Assembly (NCBI RefSeq): GCF_000281045.1
Contig: NW_008246097.1
Span: 199,951-263,950 of the forward strand
Length of the DNA: 64,000 bases
Origin: Saprolegnia diclina VS20
Taxonomy: Eukaryota > Oomycota > Saprolegniomycetes > Saprolegniales > Saprolegniaceae
Direction: 5' to 3'
Part shown: positions 29,501-39,682 of the stretch, one piece after another
Numbering within the stretch: position 1 is the stretch's first letter
Layout of the letters: each line of letters opens with the position of its first letter
Translations under genes and position numbers: made by a program
Notes under the pieces: model-generated
Databases searched by the model: none
The model's input: the letters and a program-made list of their open reading frames with translations, nothing else
Told to the model about the DNA's origin: nothing

Positions 29501-32060
29501 CTAGACGAGCGTGTACTGGCCGTAGAGGATGTCGCGGATGCGGTAGTAGCTGGCGCTCAGCGTGCCTTCGACCATGATCTCGTTGTTGCGCGCGCGCTTG
29601 AGCACGACGCCGTCGTCGCAGACGAGCATGCCGCCGGAAAAGTTGGCCTTGAAACCCGCTTTTGCGAGGAGTTGCTTCATCGAGTCGAGCGTGATCTTGC
29701 CCTGCGAGAGGCGCATGGGCTCGTGCGGCGCGTCGACATCGGCCTTGTCGAGGACGCACGTCGTGCCTTGAAACTCGAGGTGCCCGTGGATGTACGCCAC
29801 GTCGTGAACGCCCACCTACATCGATCCCCCCATGTCTCCACCTGCCTCCTTGCGACGTGTTCATACCTTTTGAAAGTGGGCCGACGTGTACAAGGCTTCT
29901 TTGAGCGAGACCTTGCAGACGGTCGTGTCCGACTCGATGTCGACGCACTCGTTGGGCTGCGGGCAAAACACCGCTTCGCACGCGTCAATCGAGCTGTCGA
30001 CGTACGTCTTGAGCTCGTCCGAGGTCTCGGGCGTGCCGTGGACCAAGATGAGCTTGCGCGGCTTGACCTTATCGAGGCAGTTCTTGATCGCGCGCCCGTC
30101 CGCGAGGCCGTCAAAGTCGACAAAGCTCACGGCCGCGTGCACCTCGACGGTCGCGCTTGAAAACACTGTCTTCATCGGACGGTTCTCGCCGCTCTCGGCG
30201 TCGTCGTCGTCGCCCATGTTGACATCCGCCGTCGCGCCGTCCTCGGCCGAGCTCGTCGTCTTGCGCTTCCGGCTCTTGGCCGTTTGTGTCAAGTCCTTGA
30301 ACGCTTCAGGCTGGATCGCCTGCGTCACCGATGCGTCAGAGACGAAGAAGAGACAAAGAGGCAGCACCTCGCCGTACTCGTCCCACTCGGACTTGGTCTC
30401 GATCGCAAAGAACATGGGGTACCGCGCCGTGGCAAACTGTCCAAAGCCGACCTTGAACGACCCGCGCATCTGCGCCGACGCTACGGTTTCCATGAGTTTT
30501 CAGTCGTCACTTGGCTCTTGACACTACGCTTCTCAATCGGCGCGACGGTCTTGAGCTTGTCCGAGGCCATGTCGGCGTCGTCGTCGTCCTCCGACTCGTA
30601 CTCGGCAATGCCCATCATCATGTCTTCCATCGCAGCTTCCTCGATCTCCTTGGCCTTGAGCTCGGCCTCGTTCTGGATGCGCCGCCGCTCCTTGGCTTCG
30701 TGCGCCGCGAGCTCGGCGCCTTCAAGCGGCACGTTGCGCGACTGCTTGACGACGACCGACGCGTTGTGCTGCACTTGGGCCGCGAGGGACGACGCGGGCG
30801 GCGTCGTCACAAACAAGATGCGGTTGGTGGGGTGCGGCGCCATCTGCACGAAGAGGTCTTTCGCAAAGCCCTGCGTCATGGACGGTGACGTGGCCAGAAT
30901 GACCTTGGGACTCGGCAGCTTGTCGAGCTCCTCGAGGCTGTGAATGACGTTGACGTGTCTAGGGTTGTTGTAGTTGGAGCAAAAAGCAAGTTGATACGCA
31001 AGAGGAAGCAGTTGCTTACGTAAACTGGAACGGGTTGGGCTTGCCAATGTCAAAGTTCTTGGAGATGCGCTCGCTGCACCACTCGAGCATGGCCTGGGCC
31101 GCCTTGGGCGCGTAGTAGCTCATCGTGTGGAGAAGCGCGATCGGGTACTTGAGCCTATGCACGCGTCAATACGAGGGAAGGGATGCCGGTACACAGACTT
31201 GAGCTTGATCCAGTACTGGTCGAGCACGTGCAGCACCTCGAGGACGCGCCCGGCGCTGTCGCACGGAATGAGCACGTCGCCGCCGCGTCGGAGGGTGTTG
31301 ACCACGTCGTCTCGCAAGCGTTCGTCGCGGTCCTTCATCTTGGGCTGCTCCTTGTGCAGGTGCATCGAGTCTGTGATGAGGAGCGTCGGGCGCCTACGCC
31401 ATGCCGAGATAAGAGATGCCATATAGCGCCAAGGTACGAGATCGATTCGAGGAACGTCTTGCTCAAGACATGGTCGGCGCGGTGGTTGTAGTCGACTGCG
31501 TAGATGATTTCGTCCTAGAATGGCTATGTCAGCGTGCACGAGGCGAACGCGATCTGTACGGTCTCCTTGACGATGCTCCAGATGGACCCGCCAATGAGGT
31601 GTCCTGCAGCGTGCGGTGTGATGTAGATGCCTTCGCCTTGCCCGGACAGCCGCAGCTTCTGCGAGTACTTGAGCTGGATAAACGTCTCGAGCACATGGTC
31701 CACGTCGTCGAGCGAGAAGAGGTTGAAGGCCAGATCGTCCTTTGTGCGCGCCTGAAAGGCTTCGTAGAGCACGATCTCGCCCATGCGATACACGGGCAGC
31801 GTCGCGTACACTGGCGCCTTGAGGCCAAGCGTGCCCATGGCGTAGGGCAGCGCGCCCATGTGGGCGAGGTCCGGGTGCGAGATCAAGACCAAGTCGATCT
31901 TGTCGATGACGCGCGCCAAGGGCTCGAGGAGGCCGACGTCAAAGTCATCGGTCCAGCCACAGTCGAGGAGGATGCAGATGTCGTCGACCTCGAGGAGGTA
32001 GCAGCAGCTCGGCTCTGCCGACTGGACCCCGTACAAGGGCGTGAACGTGATCACGACCAT
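29501..32060 (-). CDS. CPSF2: Cleavage and polyadenylation specificity factor subunit 2 (CPSF100)
   Basis: Eight exons (32060-31560, 31514-31438, 31393-31199, 31154-31020, 30958-30528, 30480-30368, 30319-29867, 29815-29501) encode 739 residues. The protein is the inactive metallo-beta-lactamase partner of CPSF73 in the mRNA 3'-processing complex. Family landmarks are FTPLYGV, CCYLLEVDDICILLDCGW, SHPDLAHMGALPYAMG, AGHLIGGSIW, DEIIYAVDYNHRADHVL, RPTLLITDS and DEYGEAIQPEAF across a splice junction. As in animal CPSF100 the zinc-binding HxHxDH signature is degenerate (HPDLAH), consistent with a non-catalytic role. A conserved acidic/basic linker precedes the C-terminal domain. A TCCGGA pair lies 61-88 nt upstream of the ATG. 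Confidence 0.95.
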
Positions 32061-32399
32061 CGTCCTGTTTGCCACAGAAACCTACGACCCGTATAATCTT
32101 TCTCCTAAGCGACACAGCGATTCCGGATATACCGTCATTATCCGGATATGACCATACGGCCTTTCCGGTTTCTGTTGGCCATCCCGCGGTGCCAGAGCGC
32201 TGCATGCTGCGCGTCATCTAAGCCTCGTGCATGCTGCAGTAGCGAGGGCTTCTCACGCGCTTTGTATGATGCTACTGCGCTGGCGGCCACACCTCGCATG
32301 CACTTGGCTGCAGGAGACGACGCCTCAACGCGGTATAGCGTCGTCGAGGTACATTGGTACGAAGGTAGGCCACGCAATAGGATGGATTCGGCGACACGC
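32061..32399. other. Intergenic region between CSN4 and CPSF2
   Basis: This is the 339-bp promoter and leader region of CPSF2 on the minus strand. Besides the TCCGGA pair near its CPSF2 end it shows no gene. Confidence 0.55.
32121..32148. promoter_or_regulatory. Paired TCCGGA motif upstream of CPSF2
   Basis: TTCCGGATAT at 32121-32130 and the perfect palindrome TATCCGGATA at 32139-32148 lie 61-88 nt upstream of the CPSF2 ATG. The two TCCGGA cores are 19 nt apart. Similar pairs occur before CSN4 and the SNF2 gene, so a shared factor-binding site is inferred. Confidence 0.45.
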
Positions 32400-33982
32400 T
32401 TACGCAGACGACGAGAGCACGTGGGGGTACTTGCTCTGGATGTTTTCGGCACACGCGTTGACGTTGAGGCAGATCGAGTTGATGCGGTCGTCCCAGGCTT
32501 GGAGCACCTCGCCGTCTACATCGTCCGGTCCATCAGCTGCGTCCTATGGTCGTACTACCTTGTTCAAACTCGAGGAGGCCGTTGACCTGGTCGATTGAGC
32601 CCTTCATGCGGTCTTCGCTAATCATAATGGCGGCCACCTAGTGCACGGTGGCACCCCATCGTCATATCGGAAGAATGATACCTTCTCTGCCTTCTTGGCG
32701 TCGACCCCGAGGAGCGTGCCGAGCTCGTCAAAGTACATGCTCGTGTAGATGCGCGAGACAGCGAGCATGTTGTGCTCCAAGAACGCTTGCTCGACGACCG
32801 TGAAGCCATTGGCGAGCTTGGCCTTTTGGTGCGGGAGCAAGCCCTCTTCGAACGCGGCAATGTCGGACCGGCGCAGACGCTGCTCCAAGTAGAGCTTCTC
32901 AAGAATACCCGCGTGCTCCATCGACTTGATGCGCTCATCCTGCATGGGCCATGACGACTTTGCACGCAGCCGTTTCAGATGTACCTTGTAGAGCGTGGCG
33001 AGGAGGCGCGAGCGCTGGGGCCCCGCGGCCGCGAGAATCGCGCACGTCGTCGCTTTCCCGAGGAGCTGGAGGAGGTCGTCCGGGTCGACTTCCTATAGGA
33101 TTACTATGGTGAAAAAGAGAGGAAGGGCCGTCGTACATCGGGCTTGGACTGGGAAAACTCGTAGTAGCGCAAAGCGGCGTCGAGGAACTTGCGCTTCGAG
33201 TCGAGGATGCGCGCGTACGACACTTGGTAGCGGATCTTGAGCGCCCAGTTGGAGGCGTCGACAGCGTGAATGACCCGGGACGCGCGGTTGATAAAGTTCT
33301 CGGCGTCGACCGTCTCGTCCTCCTGGAGGTAGAGCTCGGCGATCTTGACGTACTTTTCGGCCTTCTCGTCGTCCGAGTACTGCCGCGCCGAGCTCTCGAG
33401 GTTGATGGCTGCAAGCGTCTTGGCCGCCTCAATGTACTCTTCTTCCTCCATGAAGAGGTCGCAGAGTTGCTCGCGAAGGACCACGTCCGTCTCCTCGAAC
33501 GAGAGGATCCGCGGCTTGATCTGCTGCAGCGCAAAGACGAGCAGGTCCTTCTTCCACGCATGGACTTCCGTGTCGATGCGCCCGACCGCTTGGGCGAATT
33601 GGCTCAGCACCTACATACATACCCACGGTCACGATGTGGCGGCGACGAACGCAGCGCACCGTTCGCGCGACCACGAGCTGGACGTCGTCGGTCAAGACTA
33701 GAGACAGTGATTATGATGGGATCCCATATCAGCAGCATTAGGCAACGCTACCATGCTCCAGAAGGGACTTGAGCGCAGCCTCGTTCAGAGCCGACGCATC
33801 GATGTAGTCCTGCCATGCGTCTTCGTCGCCGAGGATACCTTGCATGCAGAAGGAGGTACCTTGTACGCGGCCAGCTTCTCCTTCTGGTCCACGATCTTGG
33901 CGATCTACCTCGCATGGCTATGACCATCTTTGTCAGCAGAAGAGCATGCATCTACCTGGGTCAACTTCGCGATGGAGCTCAT
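32400..33982 (-). CDS. CSN4: COP9 signalosome subunit 4
   Basis: Nine exons (33982-33956, 33904-33860, 33809-33752, 33697-33660, 33610-33137, 33092-32985, 32939-32682, 32637-32559, 32515-32400) encode 400 residues, matching CSN4 elsewhere (about 406). CSN4 is a PCI-domain subunit of the complex that removes NEDD8 from cullins. Diagnostic stretches are FALQQIKPRILSFEE, AENFINRASRVIH, YARILDSKRKFLDAALRYYE, AGPQRSRLLATLYKDER, GILEKLYLEQRLRRSDI, LLPHQKAKLANG and SMYFDELGTLLGVDAKKAEK, the last lying in the PCI winged helix. The short N-terminal exons were placed by frame and splice signals, so the first 35 residues are less certain. A TCCGGA pair lies 57-77 nt upstream. Confidence 0.93.
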
Positions 33983-35172
33983 GCTGCAAGGACTGTCGTC
34001 GGGGCGATGTCTCTCCTCACAAATTGCGCCGGGGAATGTCCGGATACGACATATCCGGAAACGCACCTTCCTCATGACAGGCTTCTTGCGGCAAAGATCG
34101 CAACCATCACATGTACCCGTCGCTACTTCAGCCCTTCCGTTCGCCGATAATGGCGAGTCTAGACGTTATACTCCATTGTTCATTGTTATAATGCGGGTTA
34201 TACAGCAACATCCTGGGCAACGTTTGCCATAACGTGACGTCAGATCCGACGGGAGCGGCCGTCGGAGCTCCTCGTATTCGAACGCCAGCACGCCGGCTCA
34301 TTTTCAAACGTCTTTGACTCGTCACGGTACCCTCCTCCTGATAACACTGCGCCCGGTGTCGTTAGCCTCCATGAACCACTGTCATTAGGTTGCCACGCTC
34401 GTCGTTCCATCAGGAGTCCATGCATGCATGGGATGCGAGGACGAGGTAGAACATGCGCCAAAGACCAAGATGCGAGGTGCTGGGCGAGCGATGCGCGGAA
34501 ATCACAAGCGCCCGCATGGCCATGTCGGTTGCAACTGCGTCTCGACAGAGGTACAGCCAAGCCAACACACTCGTTGCTCTATCGCAGGAGGTCGGGCAGA
34601 ACCTTGCGCGCCTTGTCTTTGCCGCTTGGTGGCTGCGTCCTCCAGTTTCTGGTGCTCACACGAGCATTTCTTGCTGCCTCTTACGATTCTCGCCTTGGCG
34701 AGTTCATGACCAAGGTGCGGAATTGGCGCCATATTTCAACCCGTAGACAATCCACCGTCATCCGACCTTGTAAGTTTGGCTGTGTGATTTAGCTCCCGCA
34801 CAGCTCTCGCGCACCATCATGCAGCACGAATGCCATAGCAAGATTCGCTGCCCGTGTCCGGGTTGTCGCTCCGGCAACATGGCGGGTGCGGTGTGTAACC
34901 CCGTTCCAGCTTGAACCAACCAAGTGTATTCGATTGTAGAGTTTTCAAAGCATGCGATCTGAGAGGTCGGGCCATTCGAACGCATTATAATGCGTGTTGG
35001 CGCTGAAAATCATTTAAATTCGGACGGCCCGGTATAAAACCGGGTGTAGTTCTATCGGGTTTCGAATGGCCGCAATTGAAACGCGGCGCGGGAGATCGCA
35101 TAAGGCGCCGGAACCAACGAAAAATCCAACCGCAGGTCAGCTCGGTCCACCAAGATCATTTTCACATTCACG
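33983..35172. other. Long divergent intergenic region
   Basis: This is 1.2 kb between CSN4 (minus) and the zinc-ribbon/RGG gene (plus). Several short ORFs overlap on both strands without any domain. The side next to CSN4 carries the TCCGGA pair; the side next to the plus-strand gene is its leader region. Confidence 0.45.
34039..34059. promoter_or_regulatory. Paired TCCGGA motif upstream of CSN4
   Basis: GTCCGGATAC (core 34039-34044) and ATATCCGGAA (core 34054-34059) form an inverted, nearly palindromic pair with cores 15 nt apart, 57-77 nt upstream of the CSN4 ATG. Confidence 0.45.
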
Positions 35173-35715
35173 ATGGCCAAGAAGACCGATTCCAAGACGA
35201 CGAAGCGCACGGGCGACGACGCTGCCAAGAAGGTGGCCAAGAAGCAGAAGGTCGAATCGTCCGAGTCGGGCTCCGACTCGGAGGAAGAGGCTGAGGAAGA
35301 GGCCGAGGAAGAGGTCGCTGCCGAGGAAGAGGAGCAGGTCGAAGAAGAAGAAGCCGAGGAAGCCGACGAGGCCGGCGACGAGAACATCGAGTGCAAGGAC
35401 TGCGGCAACACGTTCGTCTTCACGGCCGGCGAGAAGGCCTTCTACCTCGAGAAGGGCTTTGACAACAAGCCGGTCCGCTGCAAGGACTGCAAGAACGCCA
35501 AGAAGGAGCGCATGAACGGCGGTGCCGCTGGCGGCCGTGGCGGTCGTGGCGCTGGCCGTGGCTTCGGCGGCCGTGGTGGCCGTGATGGCGGCCGTGGCCG
35601 TGGTGGCCGTGGTGGCCGTGACGGTGCTGGCCGTGGCGGTGGCGGTGTGTGCTACGCCTTCCAGAAGGGCGAGTGCAACCGCGGCGCTGGCTGCCGGTTC
35701 AGCCACTCGGGTTAA
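35173..35715 (+). CDS. Zinc-ribbon / RGG / CCCH zinc-finger protein
   Basis: Single exon, 180 residues. A lysine-rich N-terminus and a long Glu-rich acidic stretch (residues about 30-70) lead into a zinc-binding domain of the zf-trcl type: IECKDCGNTFVFTAGEKAFY then GFDNKPVRCKDCKNAKK. Residues about 115-158 are an RGG/GRGG low-complexity run. The C-terminus is one CCCH finger (CYAFQKGECNRGAGCRFSH, spacing C-x7-C-x5-C-x3-H). RGG plus CCCH implies RNA or nucleic-acid binding. Codon use is strongly biased to C-ending codons, suggesting an abundant protein. The exact function is unknown. Confidence 0.8.
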   Translation: MAKKTDSKTTKRTGDDAAKKVAKKQKVESSESGSDSEEEAEEEAEEEVAAEEEEQVEEEEAEEADEAGDENIECKDCGNTFVFTAGEKAFYLEKGFDNKPVRCKDCKNAKKERMNGGAAGGRGGRGAGRGFGGRGGRDGGRGRGGRGGRDGAGRGGGGVCYAFQKGECNRGAGCRFSHSG

Positions 35716-36057
35716 AACACCAACCTCGACGACCTGTATATCAGTGCTATTATTATAATACTACTAGGAAATAAGAACACCTCATGCATCATCATCTTCT
35801 CTTCCACATTGCGCTCTGCTCCAGGATCCATGCGTGTCAACAGACTCGATCGGCGACGCCCAAAGATCGCATTCCAGTCACACAATCGCGGTTCATCCTG
35901 CATTGGCGGTATACGAGACTCGGGGATTTTGAGCCAATCTTGCTCGATTCCGACAAGAGCCAATCAAAGGAGATCCAACGTCTTATCTCGAACGGGAGAG
36001 CCAAGCTTATTCTAACACCAATGCGAAGAGTCAATGTCATCCTCGCCATTAGACGCG
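35716..36057. other. Convergent intergenic region
   Basis: This is the 3' region shared by the zinc-ribbon/RGG gene (plus) and the broken nuclease-like gene (minus). It is AT-richer than its flanks and no gene was seen. Confidence 0.5.
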
Positions 36058-36841
36058 CTACGATTCGCATGGTTGACCGCAACGTAGTGGCGCAGCGAAG
36101 TCGATGCGAATCACAGTGTCGTCGCGGCCATAGAGTGGGTACGGCATCGTCGTGACCGAGAGGAAAGCCCTGGTCGGCCACCTTGGCGCTAATCGTGACC
36201 TTTTCCGGCTTTCGGCCGCACCAGCACAAACGCGTAGCGCGGTCCACATATCTTGAGGCCTATCGCCACTTGCACCGACGTATCTGGATGCATCCAGCGC
36301 TCTAGCTTGGCGCGCAAATCGCGCAGGCTTTCGTTCTTGCACGCGACTTCAAGCACGAAAGAAACGGATAGTCAAAGCCTCGGTTCCGCGTCGCTTCGGT
36401 AATATTGTTGGCCAGCGTCATTGGTGTCAAGCCCTCCGTGGGTACGGCCAAGCGGTCGTCGAGCTGTAACAACGAGTTGTCGCACTTGAGGAGCTCCAAG
36501 TTGGCCAGCGGTTGCCCGCCCGCCAAGTCCTGGAGCTGCCGCTCAAGCATCGCCACGATCGTGCGCGTATGCTCGTGCAGGAAGGTGCGGTCGTTGTACA
36601 CGACAAGCCGCCCCAGCGTCACGTGGCCAGCCAAGGGCTCGTAGCAGAGACGGGGCAAGTACCCTTCGTTGGAGGTAAACCACCACTCATAGTCCTTGGG
36701 CGACATGCACGAGCAGACGATAAACGGACCCCACGACACCTCGCCGTCATCGTCCAGAGAGGGCGCGTCCGCGTAGCGCGACTTGGCCTCACCGTCGAGA
36801 AATGCCTCGGCGGCTTCGATACGCGCCTCGCTGTTCGTCAT
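36058..36841 (-). pseudogene. Frame-broken gene for a PD-(D/E)XK-like (Uma2-type) protein
   Basis: The first frame runs from the ATG at 36841 (MTNSEARIEAAEAFLDGEAK) through coding-quality sequence to FDYP near 36370. The characteristic continuation SFVLEVACKNESLRDLRAKL, which resembles the VLEV...L...L..W block of a restriction-endonuclease-like family common in oomycetes and fungi, lies in another frame and stops at a TAG near 36194. Two further in-frame-looking pieces (KVTISAKVADQGFPLGHDDA and YPLYGRDDTVIRIDFAAPL) lie in yet other frames, the last ending at 36058. At least two frame changes are thus needed. A short intron could bypass the first break but would delete the most conserved block. 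Decay is the simplest reading; sequencing error is possible. The family assignment is tentative. Confidence 0.5.
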
Positions 36842-37690
36842 GGAGCGTTCGGGCAGGGCCTGCACGGTGCAACGTTGCTCGTGACCTCGTCGCTTGGCAT
36901 TTGATGTTGGCCTTCGGAAAGTCACGTTGATTGAGAGAGAGGTCGGGACCAGGCTTCTCCATCTGGCCGATCATGACGTGGCTGGTTGACGAGCGTGAAG
37001 AAGTCATCCAATCAGCGACTCCATTTCAACGAATCATCGCACGCGGTTTCCGAGCCAAAGTGCAAGAAAGCTGCAGCAGCGTCATGCAAACCTCTCGCCT
37101 TTGGATGTGAGCGACACTGGTGGGCATGACGCACTCAAGAGACGCACTCAAGAGACGCACTCAAGAGCTTCAAGAACGATTCTATGGTCTCGTACAGTTC
37201 CTCGTAAGGCTGGCAACGGGGACGACGCTGTCGTTGTTGCAATAGCCATGTAGAGGTCGCTGAATGCCTAGGCACCCGGTCGATAATCTGCTCCGTGACC
37301 TACCTTGGCGGCAGTCCTAACGTTATAAATGTTTTGCACGGGGCTGGACGGGACGCATGTATCGTGGGTCCACCGACCTTCCAGCTCGCGAATCGTTGTC
37401 GTGGTGCTGTGTGGCAGCTCATTTCACGGGAAATCTTATCGTGGTATTTTGTAGCACCGCGTGACGCACTCGCGTCGACGTAGCCTGGAGGCCGTGTGCT
37501 CGTCTCGGCCGAACACCACTTGCGCGTGCCCGCCATAGTTGCGTTGGTTTATCCACAGCGCTAACCAATGGCTGTCGAGATCGCCATTTTTGACACGCAA
37601 CAAAATTCGGTCAAAGCCGATTTCAACGGTCCATTTAGGATATATCCCAATTCTACGACTGGACTGGAACCCAATTCAGTTTGCAAACAA
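36842..37690. other. Divergent intergenic region
   Basis: This is 849 bp between the broken nuclease-like gene and the SDR gene. It holds a 13-bp tandem repeat (37128-37166) and the AT-rich leader of the SDR gene. An ATG at 37568 is in frame with the SDR ORF but lies in AT-rich, non-coding-like sequence. Confidence 0.5.
37128..37166. repeat. 13-bp tandem repeat, three copies (GACGCACTCAAGA)
   Basis: Three exact head-to-tail copies of GACGCACTCAAGA lie in the intergenic region upstream of the SDR gene. Confidence 0.95.
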
Positions 37691-39594
37691 ATGGACGCAG
37701 TGGACGACCCGATGAGCGCTTCGGCGCCCGAGGTGGCCGCGAACGCAACGACGCAGCCAGCGGCCGACGCATCGGAGCCGACGGAGGCCGCGCAGACGGA
37801 GGCGCCGCTCCCGTTTCCGCAGGAGCATCTCACGACGTGCTTGGAGGTACGGCCATGGGCGTGCCACGACGATGCATCATGATCCTCATTCGGCTTGTGT
37901 AGGTCTTGTCGGTCTTGGCCAAGGACCTCGAGGTCATTGAGCAGCCGGCGATGCGCAACTTCCGCAAGACCATCGCGCCTGTCTCGGACTACATGGAGAG
38001 CCGCAAGTTCAAGGGCAAGGGGCGCAAGAAGTACCTCGAGGACAAGGAGCTGCGTCGCGAGAAGGAGGCGCGCCAGGTGAAGCGCAAGATGAACGACAAC
38101 AAGTACATCAACAGCGCGACGCTTCGCCGTGCGCGTGTCGAGAAGCTCCAGAGTCTCCTCGAGCAAGGCAAGGACGAAGCCATGCTGCCGATGATCGCCG
38201 ACGGCGCGGTCGAGGAGGCCCCCGCGCTGCTCGAGAACGGACCCAAGGCGCCGATCGCAGAGCTCGAGAAGCAGCGCTCGTGCTACACGTGCAAGGTCCG
38301 CTACGAACAACTGCATCACTTTTACGACCAGCTCTGCCCCAGTACGACCGCGTTGCTTGCATTTATACCCACAAAAATGGCTAGAGTGCGCGGAGCTCAA
38401 CTATACCAAGCGCATGCAGTCGGCCGACCTGCGTGGTCGCGTCGCGCTCGTCACGGGTGCGCGCGTCAAGATCGGGTTCCAAGCCGCGCTCAAGCTGCTG
38501 CTCTCGGGCGCGACGGTCATTGCGACGAGCCGCTTCCCGCACGACACGGCCGAGCGGTACGCGGCGCACCCCGAGTTTGCGACGTTCCAGGACCGGCTGC
38601 ATGTCTACGGCATTGACTTTCGGGATATGGTGCACCTCGAGCAGTTTCTCGACTATGTCAACACCAAGTACGCTCGCCTCGACATGGTCGTCCACAACGC
38701 GTGTCAGACGATCCGCCGCCCGCCGTCGTACTACAGCCACATGATGCCCAAGGAGACGACGCCGGTCGCGTCCCTCCCGCCGAGCGTGCAGCCGATCTTG
38801 AAGCAGCAAAGCGACTTCCACGCCGAGCTTCTTCGGACTGCAGCGCCCGGCTCGCTCCTCACGGCCGACGGTGGCGGTGCCGTCCCGCCCGTGCTCGCCA
38901 ACCTGAGCGCGGTCAAGACGCAGATCCCAATGCTCCTTGAAGACGGCGCCAACAGCAGCGAGCACTTTCCCGTGGGCATGAAGGACGTGAACGGCCAGCA
39001 ACTCGACTTGCGCACGACCAACTCGTGGGTGCTCAAGATGGGCCAAGTCTCGACGCCCGAAGTCGCCGAGGTGTTTGCGATCAACACGCTCGCGCCGTTC
39101 ATTATGAACAGCCGCCTCCGCGCGCTCATGGAAGCCACGCCCGCGACAGACAAGTTTATCATCAACGTCTCGGCGATGGAGGGCAAGTTTTACCGCTACA
39201 AGACGCCCAACCACCCGCACACCAACATGGCGAAAGCGGCGCTCAACATGATGACGCGCACGTGCGCCGAAGAGCTCAGCAAGCACGGCATCTACATGAA
39301 CTCGGTCGACACGGGGTACCTCTCTCGTATGCCTACTGTACTTGGACTTACGGTGAACTAGCTGGATCAACGACGAGAACCCGCTAGAGAAGGCGCACAA
39401 GTACGCGCAGACAGCCAACTTTCAAACGCCGATCGACGAAGTGGATGCAGGTATCGATCAAGTCTGCCAAAGAATGGCAATATCTTATACATCTGATAGC
39501 GGCGCGCGTGCTGGACCCGATCTTCATTGGCGTCAACGAGCACAAGTACCCGTTTGGGCTCTTCTTCAAGGACTACGCCGAGACCGAGTGGTAA
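37691..39594 (+). CDS. Short-chain dehydrogenase/reductase with N-terminal zinc ribbon
   Basis: Five exons (37691-37846, 37903-38341, 38385-39315, 39362-39450, 39500-39594) encode 569 residues. The N-terminal 200 residues are charged and helical (GKGRKKYLEDKELRREKEAR). A four-cysteine zinc ribbon follows (CYTCKVRYEQL...LCPKCAELNYTKR); its second CxxC is completed only by splicing. A classical Rossmann SDR domain comes next: GRVALVTGARVKIGFQAAL for NAD(P), VVHNACQ, a Ser-containing NVSAMEG and the YKTPNHPHTNMAKAAL segment holding the catalytic Y/N-x3-K region, then NSVDTGWINDENP. A zinc-ribbon SDR of this layout also occurs in plants and other protists. Substrate unknown. An in-frame ATG at 37568 was not used because the added codons look like 5' leader. 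Confidence 0.85.
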
Positions 39595-39682
39595 TAACTG
39601 CGGCGCTTTTGCGTTGCCTTTGTCTCAACATCGACTTTGTACGGTCTATTTCGTTGCCGAGTCGGTCTCTATCACATATATC

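Noticed and set aside
37568-37690. Upstream start for the SDR gene (ATG at 37568)
   Set aside because: The added codons are AT-rich and unlike the rest of the gene; the ATG at 37691 fits the change in composition.
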